From the NCBI GenBank assembly GCA_958510825.1, contig OY294050.1:44219249-44283248 (forward strand): DNA of 64,000 nucleotides, written 5' to 3'. Below are positions 32,433-43,720 of this stretch, piece by piece. This DNA is from Brachypterus glaber (lineage: Eukaryota > Arthropoda > Insecta > Coleoptera > Kateretidae). Every line of letters begins with the position of its first letter. Within the stretch, counting starts at the first letter, position 1. Position numbers and translations under genes: made by a program. The notes below the pieces were generated by a model. That model searched no databases and had not been told where the DNA came from. It worked only from the letters and a program-made list of their open reading frames with translations.

Positions 32433-34079
32433 CACACAGGCGGAATTTTCTAAATTCGTGCCCAAAACCCTTAATAAGCTCCAATTTATACCAAAATTTG
32501 TATTTAGGGGTTTTTGGGGCTGCTGAATACAAATTTAACATTCAAATTAATTTTTACAAAATGGCGGATCCAATATGGCTGCCGCCTATATCAAAATTTG
32601 CAGATGGTGAATATCGAGGAGGGGTAAGGGGGTAAAATGTGAAATGTCAAAAGTGAGTTTTTTTCCACTAGTGACTAAAAAATTTTTCACCCACTCTTTT
32701 ACGTACAGCTTTTGATATCACCCAAAATTAGTTACATACCCTATTAATTAAGTATTATAACTATTTTATAAATAGAAGCACGTTAACTAAACCATAAAAA
32801 TTAAAGAAAACCCCAAATTATTCTTTAGTTTTTGAATAAAATACTGTTTTTATTAAAAATTCTGTCATCACCGCGTCCATTTTGACGTTTGTAAGAAATG
32901 TAAAACTGAAAAACTATGATTCTTTATTTTGCGCTTTCGCTTCAATCATCGAAGCATCTTCAGGGCGGGCCCTGCAAGAAAGGTGAAAAAACGGTTTGTG
33001 AAAAAATATAAAAAAATATAAAAAGTCCAAACGAAAATTTTTTTTAGTTGTTTTAGTTTTTATTTATTACAATTATACCGATATACAAAGAATCATAGTT
33101 TTTCATTATACATTCACGGTATACACGTCAAACCCACAGTAAATGTAAAATTAGCAATTGTTTATTTTTAATAGGCATACTTAGGCCATGGCTACCTATT
33201 ATTTTAGTATTAAGAAAACTTAATCTTAATATTTTTGATATAATTTTTCGCAAAATTATAGATTTTTATTTAAAAATAAAAGGTGTTGGATAAAATTAAA
33301 CTCTCAACTCGTGTATTAAGTGATTTTATCCACTTAATACACTAGTTAAGAAAATAACTATTTTTAAACATTTTTTTATTTTTTCTTTTCGTTTTTCAAA
33401 AAAATAATTTTTTTTCAAAAAAAAATTTTGAAAATTTTTTGGTTTTTCAATTTTTTATTAGTTTATTAATAAATCTAGACATACAGGGAAAAGCATTATT
33501 TTGTTGGTAGTAGTATTTTTTTACTGCAAAAATACCTAAAACTAAATCTGCCTGTCTTAGACATTTTTTAGGTTTGGGGAGGGAGGGGCGGGGGATATTA
33601 GCAGAAAATTCTTGTTTTAATAATTAGCAAACACATTATTCTTCTCAACCAAGTGTAAAAAGTTGCTTAATGCTGATTAATCTGAAACTTTTTGTCAAGT
33701 CGTAATAGAGTTTTAAAAAAAGGAACCAAATTTACAGACTAAAACTTATGACTTCCCCTTTTAGACTCAATAATCAAAAACAATACTTTTCTGTAAAAAA
33801 TAAATAGGTACATACCTACGGAATTTAAATCCATTTTAAAAAACTGCTTAAAAAGCAACAACTTTGATATAAATAATTAAAATAACGTTTCAAAATTAGT
33901 TTCTTGAAACCCGATTTTTGAACTGACATTTTCGGTTCATTTGTTTTGATAGAAAAACGACTTTGGCACCATCTATTTGTACAGTTCATAGAGAAGATAA
34001 AAAACGATAGAGGCAAATATTTAAAGCAATTTCGCTTTCGAGGGTTTTGGCCATGAATTTAGAAAATTCCGCCTGTGTG
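32433..34079. mobile_element. DNA element with CACACAGGCGG ends and 5-bp GGTCG duplication (1,647 bp)
   Basis: The TIRs begin CACACAGGCGGAATTTTCTA and extend about 40 bp. GGTCG flanks both ends (32428-32432 and 34080-34084). CAC-initial ends with a GC-rich 5-bp duplication recall Transib elements, but no transposase is present to confirm this. Inside are an AAATGGCGGATCCAATATGG segment, low-complexity T/A tracts and a minus-strand Penelope-like tail near 32930-32975 (CTGAAGATGCTTC, GAAGCGAAAG) that lacks a proper cleavage triplet. Confidence 0.82.
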
Positions 34080-34095
34080 GGTCGTAGCGTCATAC

Positions 34096-34998
34096 TATAA
34101 TTAAAGAAGATTAAATGAGAAAAACATATTTTGTTTAAAAAAAGTACAAAATGATGAAAAGACATGATAAAAAACTATTAATTTGTTAATAAAGAACAAA
34201 ATGAAAAAAAAAAAAAAAAAAAAAACTCGCCAGGAATCGAAAACCCGACAACAACGCATTATTCTTGCGCTAAATGTAACTCTTTATCATACTGAAAAAG
34301 AGTAATATTTTTTGTTTATCTAAATACCAACATAATAACATTTAGGTAGAATATATAACAAAAACATTGTACAATATTAATTAAATATATTTATTTATTT
34401 TAAAAATCTATGTGTAAATGTTTCATAATCTAGTTTTAAATCATACCATGGAAATAAACTTATTTAACACGTTAAAAGCCACATTAAATTACTTGTCTGG
34501 GGCAACACTGTCCCATGGAACTGCATGCTTTGAGTTATCTTTGAAGCTGCTGGTTTGCTTTCAATGCTATTATAGTATAAAAACTTCAAAAATAACTCCA
34601 TAATCGTACTGAAACTTAAGAAACTAGTCACAACAGTCCAGCCTACTTAAACATTGAGCATGTTAATCGGTAAAAATTAATAAAACACAACAAAGTATTT
34701 TAGTTTTATAGTCAAGAGCAGTGAACACAACACAGACCCTTTCATTTGGCCCCACTGTAGTAGTTAAAGCGCAAAGTTGTTTTTATTTTGATGACACTTG
34801 AAGTTTCGTTAGGTGCCATGTTGCCAAATCGTGCATTGACATATGTCAAAATTCGTAATTAAAATAATTAATTAAAGTATGTTCCGGGATGTAAAAAGGG
34901 CTGAAATTTTGGCTAAGTATTTATTTTTTATGTATCTATAAGCATGTAAAGTCTTATCGTTGCAGGCGATTTAGCCCAAAATACGATACCCTCCTTTA
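34096..34998 (-). mobile_element. Repeat family R2, copy 2 (reverse orientation)
   Basis: Inverted relative of 10320-11246, begun almost immediately after the preceding element. This copy keeps CTCGCCAGGAATCGAAAACC near 34227-34246. On its sense strand that reads GGTTTTCGATTCCTGGCGAG, a B-box/T-arm-like sequence that is degenerate in the other two copies. It also carries a roughly 20-bp poly-A tract at 34203. Confidence 0.75.
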
Positions 34999-35621
34999 TC
35001 TATTTCCATTTCATAATTACGTTTTTGTAGTTTTGGTTTGCATGTTATAAGGAAAATTTTCTCCCAAGCTAGTCACGTCACTATCGTGCGCTCGCTCCCA
35101 CTCTATAATTATGAACGGCAAAGTGAGAAGGACATATATGACCATATGCATATGGTCACGTCTTAAATTCCTTGAACTTATTTCTAAATAACCCTGTATA
35201 ACTGTTTGACATTTTCGACCCGGCACTCGCTCTTCCTTCCATACGTCGAATATGGCGTGACGCGCGATACCAGCAGCCAATGCAGGTGGACGCAGATTAT
35301 TCTAAGATAAATTGAAACAGCTATATGAGGAGGTGAGAAGACAAGGTGTACAAGTGACATTTTTAACGAAATGGAGTTAGGCATGGGAATAGGTTGTACC
35401 TTCCCTCACAGAATTTGATTTTTCCTAAAAATTTCAATACGATCAGATTATTCGTTCTTGAGTTATCATGTTTACAAAAATCGTGACATCAAACAGACTG
35501 ACGGACGGACAGACGGACATTTGAAAAAAATCCAAGAATTTTTTGTCTAGGACGATTTTTATTTTTTTTTTGAAAATTCGAAACTACTAATATTATTCTA
35601 GCGCCGGCGCTGTGAATAATA
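34999..35621. other. Unassigned region with a perfect 20-bp palindrome
   Basis: TGACCATATGCATATGGTCA at 35139-35158 is a perfect palindrome. Bases 35198-35300 are less AT-rich, but the frames there overlap and show no domain. 35420-35525 matches 14425-14525, and 35570-35620 is the third copy of the TTCGAAACTA/TATTCTAGCGC motif. Confidence 0.5.
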
Positions 35622-35623
35622 TA

Positions 35624-36339
35624 CAGTGCGGTCCAAAAGTCACCCCCCCCCCCCTTTTAACTTTTGAACAAGTTGAGATATCAACTTCAAATTTAGAACT
35701 CTTAAATAAGACAACTTAAACTATCTTTTAACATATATTTGATATTTTCAGCTCTTAAAATGTGGGCAGGGGGGCATGGGGGGACATTTTTTTAAATGGA
35801 AAGGGGGGTCGTGTGATACATCATTTTAAAGCTTATAAAATTCTCTATTTAAACTAGCATTTTTAAATTTTTTAAAAATGTTTTTTAAGGTTTTGATTTT
35901 TCAATTTTTTGTGCTAAAACATAAGTTTTTAAAGTTTTTTTTTATAAATTTTTATTTATGTCAACTAAAATTAGTTTAAAAGTATAATTAATATTTTTTA
36001 TGATGAAATTAGGTATTTTTAAAAAAATATTTGTTTTTTTTAGAGGAATTTTGACATTAATACCCATTTTCAACCCCATTTTAAACCCAATTTTTTTTTT
36101 TTATTTAAAAATATGGAGTTAAATGGAGAATTTTATAAGCTTTAAAATGATGTATTACACGACCCCCCATTTAAAAAAAAATGAGCCCCCATGCCCCCCT
36201 GCCCACATTTTAAGAGCTGAAAGTATTAAATATATGCTAAAAGATAGTTTAAGTTGTCTTATTTAAAAGTTCTAAATTTTTAGTTGATATCTCAAATGGT
36301 TCAAAAGTTAAGAGGGGGGGTGACTTTTGGACCGCTCTG
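35624..36339. mobile_element. Palindromic CCCC-rich MITE, copy 1 (716 bp)
   Basis: Ends CAGTGCGGTCCAAAAGTCAC and the near-complement are flanked by TA on both sides. Almost the whole element is one imperfect palindrome with arms of about 330 bp, including GTGGGCAGGGGGGCATGGGG and its complement. A second copy is at 60742-61455. Tc1/mariner-type mobilisation is inferred from the TA target. Confidence 0.88.
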
Positions 36340-36870
36340 TATAATAAAGCGAATAATCGAGTGGTTTGTCTTAGGTGAATCACGTTGTATAGGATCATGA
36401 TGATCAATTTATTTAATTAATCGATTACTTTGTAATTATACTAAAATTAAACTGTTAAATTATAAAATGGCCCGGCCCGGCTTCATAAATTCAATAGACA
36501 CAAATTGCAAATTCTTCATGTATAAAGTAGAGTCGCTCTATGTAGTGGCATCACACTGTGGTCAGTTTATGTGATCTGGCCCAGGAAAAAGGAAGCCTAC
36601 TCACGGTAGGTTGGAAGCAATATTAATTGAAAAGTGCTTGCCCGTGAGATTTTTTGCTAAAATATTGATCCCGGATGTCTTACGAACATTTTAAGACCAA
36701 TTTTAAAATAAAAGTAAAGTAAAAAAAAAAGTTTTTTTTTAAATTTCAAAATTCTTTGTTTTTCTACAAAGCTATTTAAAAAAAAAATTGTCATTTTTTT
36801 TTGTTTTTTTTTTTAAATATTTTTTTTTTAATGTGGATACAGTGCAATATACCATTAACCATATAATATA
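36340..36870. other. AT-rich spacer, no gene seen
   Basis: Contains CGGCCCGGCTTC near 36474 and a GTCGCTCTATGTAG string near 36533. Otherwise homopolymer-rich. Confidence 0.5.
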
Positions 36871-37131
36871 TGAGGCGTATAGTGCAAGAATGGCCCATAT
36901 GTGTTTTTTTGAGATTTGCGTTTTTTTTATAAATATAATAAGGACATCTATATCTTTCATTACATACCACCCTCATAACAGAGGGGTTTCTTTTTGGCAC
37001 GATACAAGCATTTAAAGCACTATTGCATTATTAAAATTATCGCTTTTATTAGTGCAAGAGTGGCCCACAGGTATAGGCAATATATAATTTTTTAATGTTA
37101 CATGCCATTTGCCCCCATCTTCCCCTTAAAA

Positions 37132-37197
37132 CGCAACGAAACGTTTTAAAAAAATTCGCCCTCCCCCCTAGAGCGTTCGTGATACTCGAATGTTCCC
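37132..37197 (-). repeat. Remnant of the ACGTTCAAGTATTACG MITE family
   Basis: The minus strand reads GGGAACATTCGAGTATCACG followed by CTCTAGGGGGG, a diverged match to the left end of the MITE at 39853-40002. Confidence 0.55.
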
Positions 37198-37226
37198 TAA
37201 TGGGTTGATAGTGGTGTTTGCTGGGT

Positions 37227-37228
<2 letters not shown>

Positions 37229-37262
<34 letters not shown>
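37229..37262 (-). repeat. (AAT)n tract, LINE 3' tail
   Basis: Directly abuts the 3' UTR of the minus-strand LINE. On the sense strand the element ends AAATAAAG followed by (TAT)n. Confidence 0.75.
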
Positions 37263-37263
<1 letters not shown>

Positions 37264-37446
37264 TATTTCAGAAAAACATTTCTCATAACACAGTTAAAAG
37301 AAACATTGGATGAAATTTGTCATAAACAAAATATACAATGACAATGTCAACGATAAATAAATAAATAAATATACAAAGATAATAAAATAAATGAAAAGGT
37401 GATAGCTCAACCTACTAAACAGAAATTTTGAATGAGTTTTAAAGGC

Positions 37447-39010
37447 TCAAAAAGAGTAAAACTCTTCCAGTGAGTAGGGCTCAATATTACAAATATATTC
37501 AAACAGCTTCTTTTTAAAACATTTTTTTCCAGCATCTACTTTTAAACAAGTGGGTATTTTATTGTATAATTTAATTGAAGAATAGTAGAGATCTTTTTCT
37601 GTAATTGCTAAGCGATGTTTTGGAATGTTATAATCCAGAATTCTGTTTGATTTGGGTTTTAGACCTTCATATAGTTTTTTATTTTTTAATAAAAATAAAA
37701 TACATTCATAAACATAGAGACCAATAACAGTAAGTATATGATTTGTTTTAAATAAATTTCTACATGAGTCCCTGCAGTTCAGTTTGAGCATTGTACGTAA
37801 AGCTCTTTTTTGAGCCTTTAAAACACACTCAACCTCGGAGCATTTACCCCAAAAGAGAAGACCATACCTCATAATGCTTTGAAAATTTGAATGGTACACT
37901 ACCTTTAATGTTGCAAAGTCCACATAACTCCTTAGAACAAGGAGAGAATAGGACACTATTCAGTCTAGTCAATAAATGACCTACATGCGACCCCCAGCAC
38001 AGTGTCTCGTCCACTTGGATTCCTAAAAATTTTACACTTTGTACCAGATCTCTCTCAGTATTGTTTATGTTAATGTGTTTATTTTCATTGGGTTGTTCTT
38101 TTAACCTAAACATCATGAAATTTGTTTTTTGTTCATTTAAAATTAACTTGTTACTTTCCAACCAACTTTTTACCAACTCAAATAATACCTCAGTTTCAAG
38201 TATAATATTTTCAGCATCCGACTTTATTAAAAAGTTAGAATCGTCTGCAAAACTGACAAGGGTTTGATTGCTGCTCTGTAGGGTCGCATAGAGGTCATTC
38301 ACAAAGATGATAAAGAACAGTGGCCCCAATATACTGCCCTGGGGAACTCCAACCCCCACCCCTTTCCTATCTGACAGATATTTAATTAAGTTCTCAAATA
38401 TTTGTACTTGTTGTGAGCGATTTGTGAGGTAGGATCTAAGCCACCGCAGTGCAGGACCTCTAATTCCATACCTATGCAATTTATCAAATAGAATATCATG
38501 ATTAAGGCAATCAAATGCCTTGCTCAGGTCTAAAAAAATAGCTATAATAATTTGGTGATTTTCAAAACCATCTATAATACTTTGTAGGAAGTCATGCACT
38601 GCGGTTTCTATAGATCTACCTCTAAGGTAACCATGTTGTGTATTTGAGAACAAGTTAAATTTATTGAAAAAGTTTATAATTCTTTTGCTCATTGCCATCT
38701 CAAACAGTTTGGAAAAAGATGGCAACAGGCTAATAGGACGGTAGTTAGATATCAGGGCTGGGTCCCCTTTCTTGTATATTGGGGTCACAATAGCTGCTTT
38801 AAGGTCATCTGGAAACTCACCCTGTTCTAAGGAGCTATTTATTAAAAATGTTATAGGTTCACAAAATTCTTGTTTAAAAAATTTTAAAATATTCGAAGGT
38901 TTGGACTTTATATTATTGGGGATGTTGAAAAAGCCAACTGCATCATTAAAAATGTCAATTTTATTCTTAAAAAAGCCAACAAGGCAAGTTTTACCAAGGA
39001 TTTAAAAAGA
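37447..39010 (-). pseudogene. LINE reverse transcriptase with one frameshift (CR1/Jockey-like)
   Basis: Sense is minus. From about 39010 the frame includes an N-terminal RT segment (LEQGEFPDDLKAAIVTPIYK, NYRPISLLPSFSKLFE). The first ATG at 38788 is internal. Counting from it, motif A FLDLSKAFD is at residues 85-93, GVPQGSILGP at 147-156 and FADD at 180-183, then KFLGIQVDETLCW. A one-base frameshift near 37955 separates this from the C-terminal part (YHSNFQSIMRYGLLFWG, LYNKIPTCLK), which runs to a stop at 37447. The 3' UTR is 37263-37446. The upstream endonuclease is missing. This is a different LINE subfamily from 17262 and 25892, shown by the YGLLFWGKCSEV and NCRDSCRNLF signature. Inactive. 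Confidence 0.9.
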
Positions 39011-39852
39011 TATTTTTAGAAAGATTCTTAAAAAAGCCAAAATTTGTTTTATCGAGAAAGTTGTTTGTTCGCCCCAAAACAAATCATTTTCTGCACAAAT
39101 GCAGGAGCGTTATGTCCAAACCAATTTTGTATATTTTGCTTTATTAATAAAAAATAATTACAACTTACCTTAAACTTTGAGATCATAGGAACTGAAATCC
39201 ATTTAGGTACTTGAACAATGTTTACGCATTAGTTATTCTTCATTTATAAAGGTAATTACTCCAAGAACAGTAAAAAACGTTTATTTAACTATTCCAGAGC
39301 ATAATTATTGGTATTTTGACTATAATTAAATAACGAACATTTCTTTCACATGTAAAAATAATTAAAATTTCAAAGTAAAATGTGAGGTTAGGTCTACTCC
39401 AAAAAAAACGTGTTATTGAAGGTCAGATCTCGTTCGTAATGCAATAGTGGCCCAAAATGAACACAATGAATAGTGACCCACCAATTTTTTTCTCTAAGAA
39501 AGTAAAGAAAGTAAAATAAATTTGTTTGTCATACATTACCTTAATGTTGGTTGAGTCTAAAAACTTTAACAGAAAAATTTTAAATAAAATAATATGTCCA
39601 AGATTAAAGATTAAAAAATCGGAGAAATTTAAATAGGCATTATCTCGATATTTCCATAAAGTGAGATGGGCCACTCTTGCACTATACGTCTCAAGTATAA
39701 ATCTTATTATTACTCAAAACAAAATAAAAATTACTGACCAAAACCAAAGCAATTTTTGGACATAGTTGACATTATATCAAAACATAATATATTAATTTAG
39801 GAATTTTCTTACAGGTTCCAAGGATAGCGGCTTTCAGAATTTTTAATAAGGG
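39011..39852. other. Right part of the 36871-39693 element and spacer
   Basis: No coding sequence was recognised. TTGGCTTTTTTAAGAAT is repeated around 38970-39040 (minus strand) at the LINE 5' boundary. Confidence 0.45.
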
Positions 39853-40002
39853 AACGTTCAAGTATTACGTAACGCTCCTAGGGGGGTGGGGGTCATTTTG
39901 GAGTGTTACGCCGGTTAATGGTATAGGAAAATAGCGTTACAGGGGGGGGGGGGGTGGGGGTCCAAAATGATCAAAATTTGCGTTACGTAATACTTGAACG
40001 TT
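39853..40002. mobile_element. MITE with AACGTTCAAGTATTACGTAA ends (150 bp)
   Basis: 23-bp perfect TIRs (AACGTTCAAGTATTACGTAA plus CGC) around a G-rich centre with TAGGGGGGTGGGGG and a run of G. A diverged remnant lies at 37132-37197. Elements with this terminus are, to my knowledge, widespread in insects. Confidence 0.85.
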
Positions 40003-40009
40003 TCGTAAT

Positions 40010-40181
40010 GTAAATCTTGGCATTTTTAATTCATCTAAATTTTTCTTAATGTTTTTATGTGTAACGCCTGTAGCAGATATAACAATTGGTATTACTTTAA
40101 GTTTTTCCAGTTTCCAAGATTCTTTTATTTCATTTAAAAGATTTTGATATTTTTTAATTTTCTCAGTAGTAATATCATAAG
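40010..40181 (-). pseudogene. C-terminal fragment of a LINE ORF2-like protein
   Basis: The minus strand reads TYDITTEKIKKYQNLLNEIK, ESWKLEKLKVIPIVIS, ATGVTHKN and LDELKMPR. The KYQ...EIK...W followed by hydrophobic VIPIVI and TG...KN pattern is one I associate with the C-terminal region of arthropod non-LTR ORF2 proteins. The adjacent upstream part (GFLIDISVPNLFNIEKNY) is found at about 44324-44378, on the far side of the 4-kb insertion. So one gene fragment was split by the element at 40316-44323, and also by a small MITE at 40186. Confidence 0.6.
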
Positions 40182-40185
40182 TGCA

Positions 40186-40295
40186 TGTTGAATTATCGAT
40201 AATTTTTTTACTGTATTAAAAAAATATTTTCCTTGGCAATTTCCTTAAGCAAAATGTTTTTTATATACAGTAAAAAAATTATGTATAATTTAAAA
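40186..40295. mobile_element. Short hairpin MITE, copy 2, TGCA target duplication
   Basis: Begins TGTTGAATTATCGATAA as at 23378, and ends with an inverted but diverged arm. TGCA flanks it at 40182-40185 and 40296-40299. Confidence 0.8.
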
Positions 40296-41199
40296 TGCAC
40301 GAATGGTATTCTGAAAGACTATTTCACAAACAAAATAAGGAAGTATATAATTTTACCATGTTTAATGTTGTTTCATATTTAAATTAAAAATTTAAGAACT
40401 AAAAAACAATATTACTTTACAACTATAATTCAAAATTTAAATCTCAAATTTGCCGCGCTTTTTAAAACCACGATGTTCACTTGTTTGCGAATGAAGTCTA
40501 AACTTTGCTTGAGGGATATTTTATGCTTGAGATTATTCCAATAAAATAGTTTTTATCATATATTTTAGCATTTAAATAAAGATCATTGCTGTTTTTGTTT
40601 AAAAAGTTTAGTTTTCCGTCATTTAAAAGAAGTAAATTATTTACTTCTTTACTGTAAATATATTTTTAATAAATGTTTAAATTAGTTTTGAGTGGCCTGT
40701 TTTTAACACCAAGATTCGATTAAATAAATTAAAATTTATGAATATCAGTGAATTAAAGCTTTTAAGATGGAAAGTCCATAAAACATAATATATTATCTGA
40801 AATTAATTAGGGTTTATACCTTGGATGTTTTAGTAATAAAATAAGCATTTATATTGCTTATTAATAAAAATAAATCTAACAACTAAAGGTGGGCAATTCC
40901 ATGATCGATCCTTACTTTTTAGTGAAATTCAATTGTCGAAAATTCTTTAAAAAACCTGAATAAACGTTTAAAATTGAGTTAAAGTTTATGAAATATTAGA
41001 TAAATATTTCCAATTTTACCTATGTAGCTTTAAAATGTTACGAAGAACTGCAGGAATCCGTTCCTGGGTTAAACTGCATAAAAAGCATTGTTTGTCACAG
41101 GTGGCTATGGAAAAACAAAACCAAGTGCTTGTAAACACTGTGCCCGTCAAAAACTGTTGCTGTCAAACTTTTTAAGAGTGAATTATTTTTGTGCAAAAA

Positions 41200-41679
41200 G
41201 TAAGTAGAACTTGCTTAAACATTGCTTATTTATATTGCAACATTTTGTCCCGCGAGTAAGCAGAATTCAATACTTTTTTAGTTTTTAACTAGACCTTAAT
41301 AGAAACTCTAGATAAAGATATGAAATTTCTTAAGCTTTGACTTGCTCGTTATAACAGCATAATAAATAAATATCAAGACGCCTAGAATATATTTTTAATA
41401 TATTTTCTTTATTTGTCCCGCGAGTAATCATTAATTGCTTACAAATTTTTAATTTTTATTTTTAACACATAAGCGTTTTAAAAGATATTGAGATTTTAAT
41501 AAAACTGCTATTAGTAGCTTCAAATAATTTTTAGTGTATTAGGTACCTATTTAGGTAATTTTTATATTATTTTTTTTTAATTTTTTTGAAAATACTTTGC
41601 TTACTACTAAAAGCTACGGTCCGGTTTAGTTTTGTTGTTTTTTTGGGTTGCAAAAATGAAAGAAATGTTTTATTTTTAG
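41200..41679 (+). other. Probable 5' UTR intron of the transposase gene
   Basis: A strong donor GTAAGTA at 41200 and an acceptor TATTTTTAG ending at 41679 lie one base before the ATG. The intron would hold two of the six TGTCCCGCGAGTAA motifs. Predicted from splice consensus only. Confidence 0.45.
41246..41427 (+). promoter_or_regulatory. TGTCCCGCGAGTAA motifs 1 and 2 (5' side)
   Basis: Exact copies at 41246-41259 and 41414-41427, 168 bp apart, in the same orientation as the four downstream copies. They are GC-rich islands in strongly AT-rich DNA. They are inferred to be transposase-binding or promoter-proximal sites. Confidence 0.6.
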
Positions 41680-41680
41680 G

Positions 41681-43628
41681 ATGCCGAAAATACAAAATGA
41701 TAAGAGGAAAATTAGAGTGAAAGAGAATGTCAAAAAGTTTAGAGAAAAAATAAATGCAAATGAAAATCTTAAGTTAATATACCGTAAACGACATGCTGAA
41801 TGTTGCAAAAAATACCGAACAAAAATGAAACAAAACATGTTGTCCTCGACAGATTTGTTAGAGTTAAAAAGAAAACAGGAACGAGAAAGAAAAAGAAAAT
41901 ACCGTGCAAAAAAAGATGCTCAAAGGTTGGATAAAAAAGAGAATAGTGCCTATAAGACCCCTCAAACCATTGGGAAAGATTTGAAAAAAATTAAGAATGT
42001 CCTTCCAGAACAAAAAGAGAAGAAAATAGAGATCATGAGAAGGGTTTTAAAAACGATTGATAAGAATTTAACCATAAGTTTCGATATTGGTCAAAATAAT
42101 CCCGAGTTTACGTCTATCACAACAAATAATAAGTATAACCAGCTGAATACGGAAACAATAAGGAAAGTTGAGATTTTTTTTTGTAGAGAAGATATAAGCA
42201 GAGTTTCGCCAAACGTTAGGGATAAAATAAAAATAAAATCTGAAAATGGAACAGAGCACGTACAAAAAAGACATATGATGTATACAGTTTCAGAAGCTTT
42301 TAGCATTTTTAAAGAAGAAAATCCCGAGGAAAAAATAAAAATTAGTAAATTTTATGAACTAAGACCTCAATTTGTCATGGTTTTATCAGATATGCCTCAT
42401 GACGTATGTGTCTGCAGGTATCATGCCAATGTATCTTATTTAATTGATATATTGCACAAAAATGTAAAGTTCCCAAAAACACACAGAGAGCTTCTTCAAG
42501 AAATCGTTTGCAACTTAGACAGTAAAGATTGTATGATGGGGATTTGTCAGAATTGTAAAAACATTGACCTAAAATATTCAGTTCTACCTCTGAAATATGA
42601 CGAGTCTCTAGAATTAACTTTTAAACAGTGGGCAACTATCAACGGAAAAGTAGAAATAATAAGTATTGAAAAGTCCATTGAAATGATTATTTCCACCCTA
42701 GAAAATCAACTGCCTTTTTTCAAAAAACACTCATTTATCAAAAACAGCCAACAAAAGTATTTTGATTTAAAAAGAAGTACCGTTGGCGAGAAAGAAATCA
42801 TATTGCAAATGGACTTTGCGGAAAACTTTTCAATTACGGCACAAGATGAAATTCAAAGTGCGCATTGGTCGCATAGCCAAGTAACAATCTATACTGCCGT
42901 TGCTTGGGGTCCAAACAAAATACTTTCTTTTGCTATCGTCTCTGACTATCTTTCACATGATAAATACGCCGTCAATGTTTTTTTAAAAAAAATCATAGAA
43001 TTTCTGAAACTTGAAGTATTAAATTTTGAACAATTATGCGTGTTTAGCGACGGATGCGCCGCGCAGTTTAAAAATCGTTATACGCTGTCTTCGTTGTGCT
43101 TATTACCAGCAGAAATGAACTTAAGAGCAATGGAATGGAATTTCTTCGCGTCATCACACGGAAAGGGTTCTGTGGATGGTATAGGAGCCACAGTAAAGAG
43201 AAAGGTATTTATAAAAATTTATAATTACACTATTAGTTTGAACTTTTAGCTTATGCAATCTTTTTATCTAAAACTACGTTTTCAAGGAATAAAATATGCA
43301 TATTATGTCTTCTGAGAGTATCTAGTGGTACTTGTAACACTTCATATTTTAGGTCTGGATGGAAATAAAAAGTCGAAAGTCTTTAATTAGTAATGCGAAA
43401 GACTTTTACCAATGTGCTCAGAAACTGGATAAGATAAACGTCATTTATGTAGAAACAGAAGAGATTGAAGCAGCAAAAAAAACTTTAAATGATAAATGGA
43501 ACTTGGTAAACGCAATTCCCAACATAACAAGCTGCCACAACTTTCGATTTTTGGATAATTATCATGTAGGAGTTAAAAATGTATTTAATTCAAACGAATC
43601 AAGCGTTGTTTTGTGTTTTCCTATGTAA
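41681..43628 (+). CDS. DDE-type transposase-like protein, two exons
   Basis: Coding exons 41681-43204 and 43353-43628 join in phase 0 across a 148-bp GT-AG intron, giving about 599 residues. The start is the first ATG after a likely splice acceptor. Residues 1-110 are very Lys/Arg-rich (probable DNA-binding or nuclear localisation region). Residues 235-310 hold a Cys/His cluster (CVCRYH, then CMMGICQNCK) that may bind zinc. A conserved core follows: LQMDFAENF (Asp378), CVFSDGCAAQFKNR (Asp457) and SSHGKGSVDGIGATVKRK (His493, Asp499). I take D378, D457 and D499 as a candidate RNase H-like catalytic triad. The DFAEN/SDGxxxQFKN/SHGKGxxDGxGxxVKR signature is familiar from uncharacterised proteins in insects and other animals. 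The frame is intact, with AATAAA signals at 43668 and 43693, so this copy may be recent and could be functional. Assignment to Sola is tentative. Confidence 0.85.
43205..43352 (+). other. Coding intron of the transposase gene (148 bp)
   Basis: GTATTTATA donor and TTCATATTTTAG acceptor. Removing it joins ATVKRK to VWMEIKSRKS without changing the frame. Without splicing, the protein would end 14 residues into the intron. Confidence 0.8.
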
Positions 43629-43720
43629 TTCCTTAGTGTTAATTATTTATTGTTAAAGTTATAGTTAAAATAAATATTATAGTTATAGTTAAAATAAATA
43701 TTTGTTTACTGAAATTGCAT

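Larger units (their letters stand above)
36871..39693. mobile_element. Decayed TIR element with TGCAAGAGTGGCCCA repeats, host to a LINE
   Basis: The left end TGAGGCGTATAGTGCAAGAA and right end TTGCACTATACGTCTCA are inverted, with TGGGCCA internal to each. The same AGTGCAAGAGTGGCCCA motif recurs at 37051-37067 and, degenerate, near 39437-39452 and 39470. This suggests subterminal transposase-binding repeats. The LINE at 37229-39010 and a MITE remnant (37132-37197) lie inside. No transposase gene is recognisable. Confidence 0.55.

Noticed and set aside
32930..32975. Seventh hammerhead-like motif (minus strand, CTGAAGA with a perfect GCTTC/GAAGC stem II)
   Set aside because: GAAA is followed by GCGCAAAA, so there is no NUH cleavage triplet and no stem I; listed only as a decayed tail.
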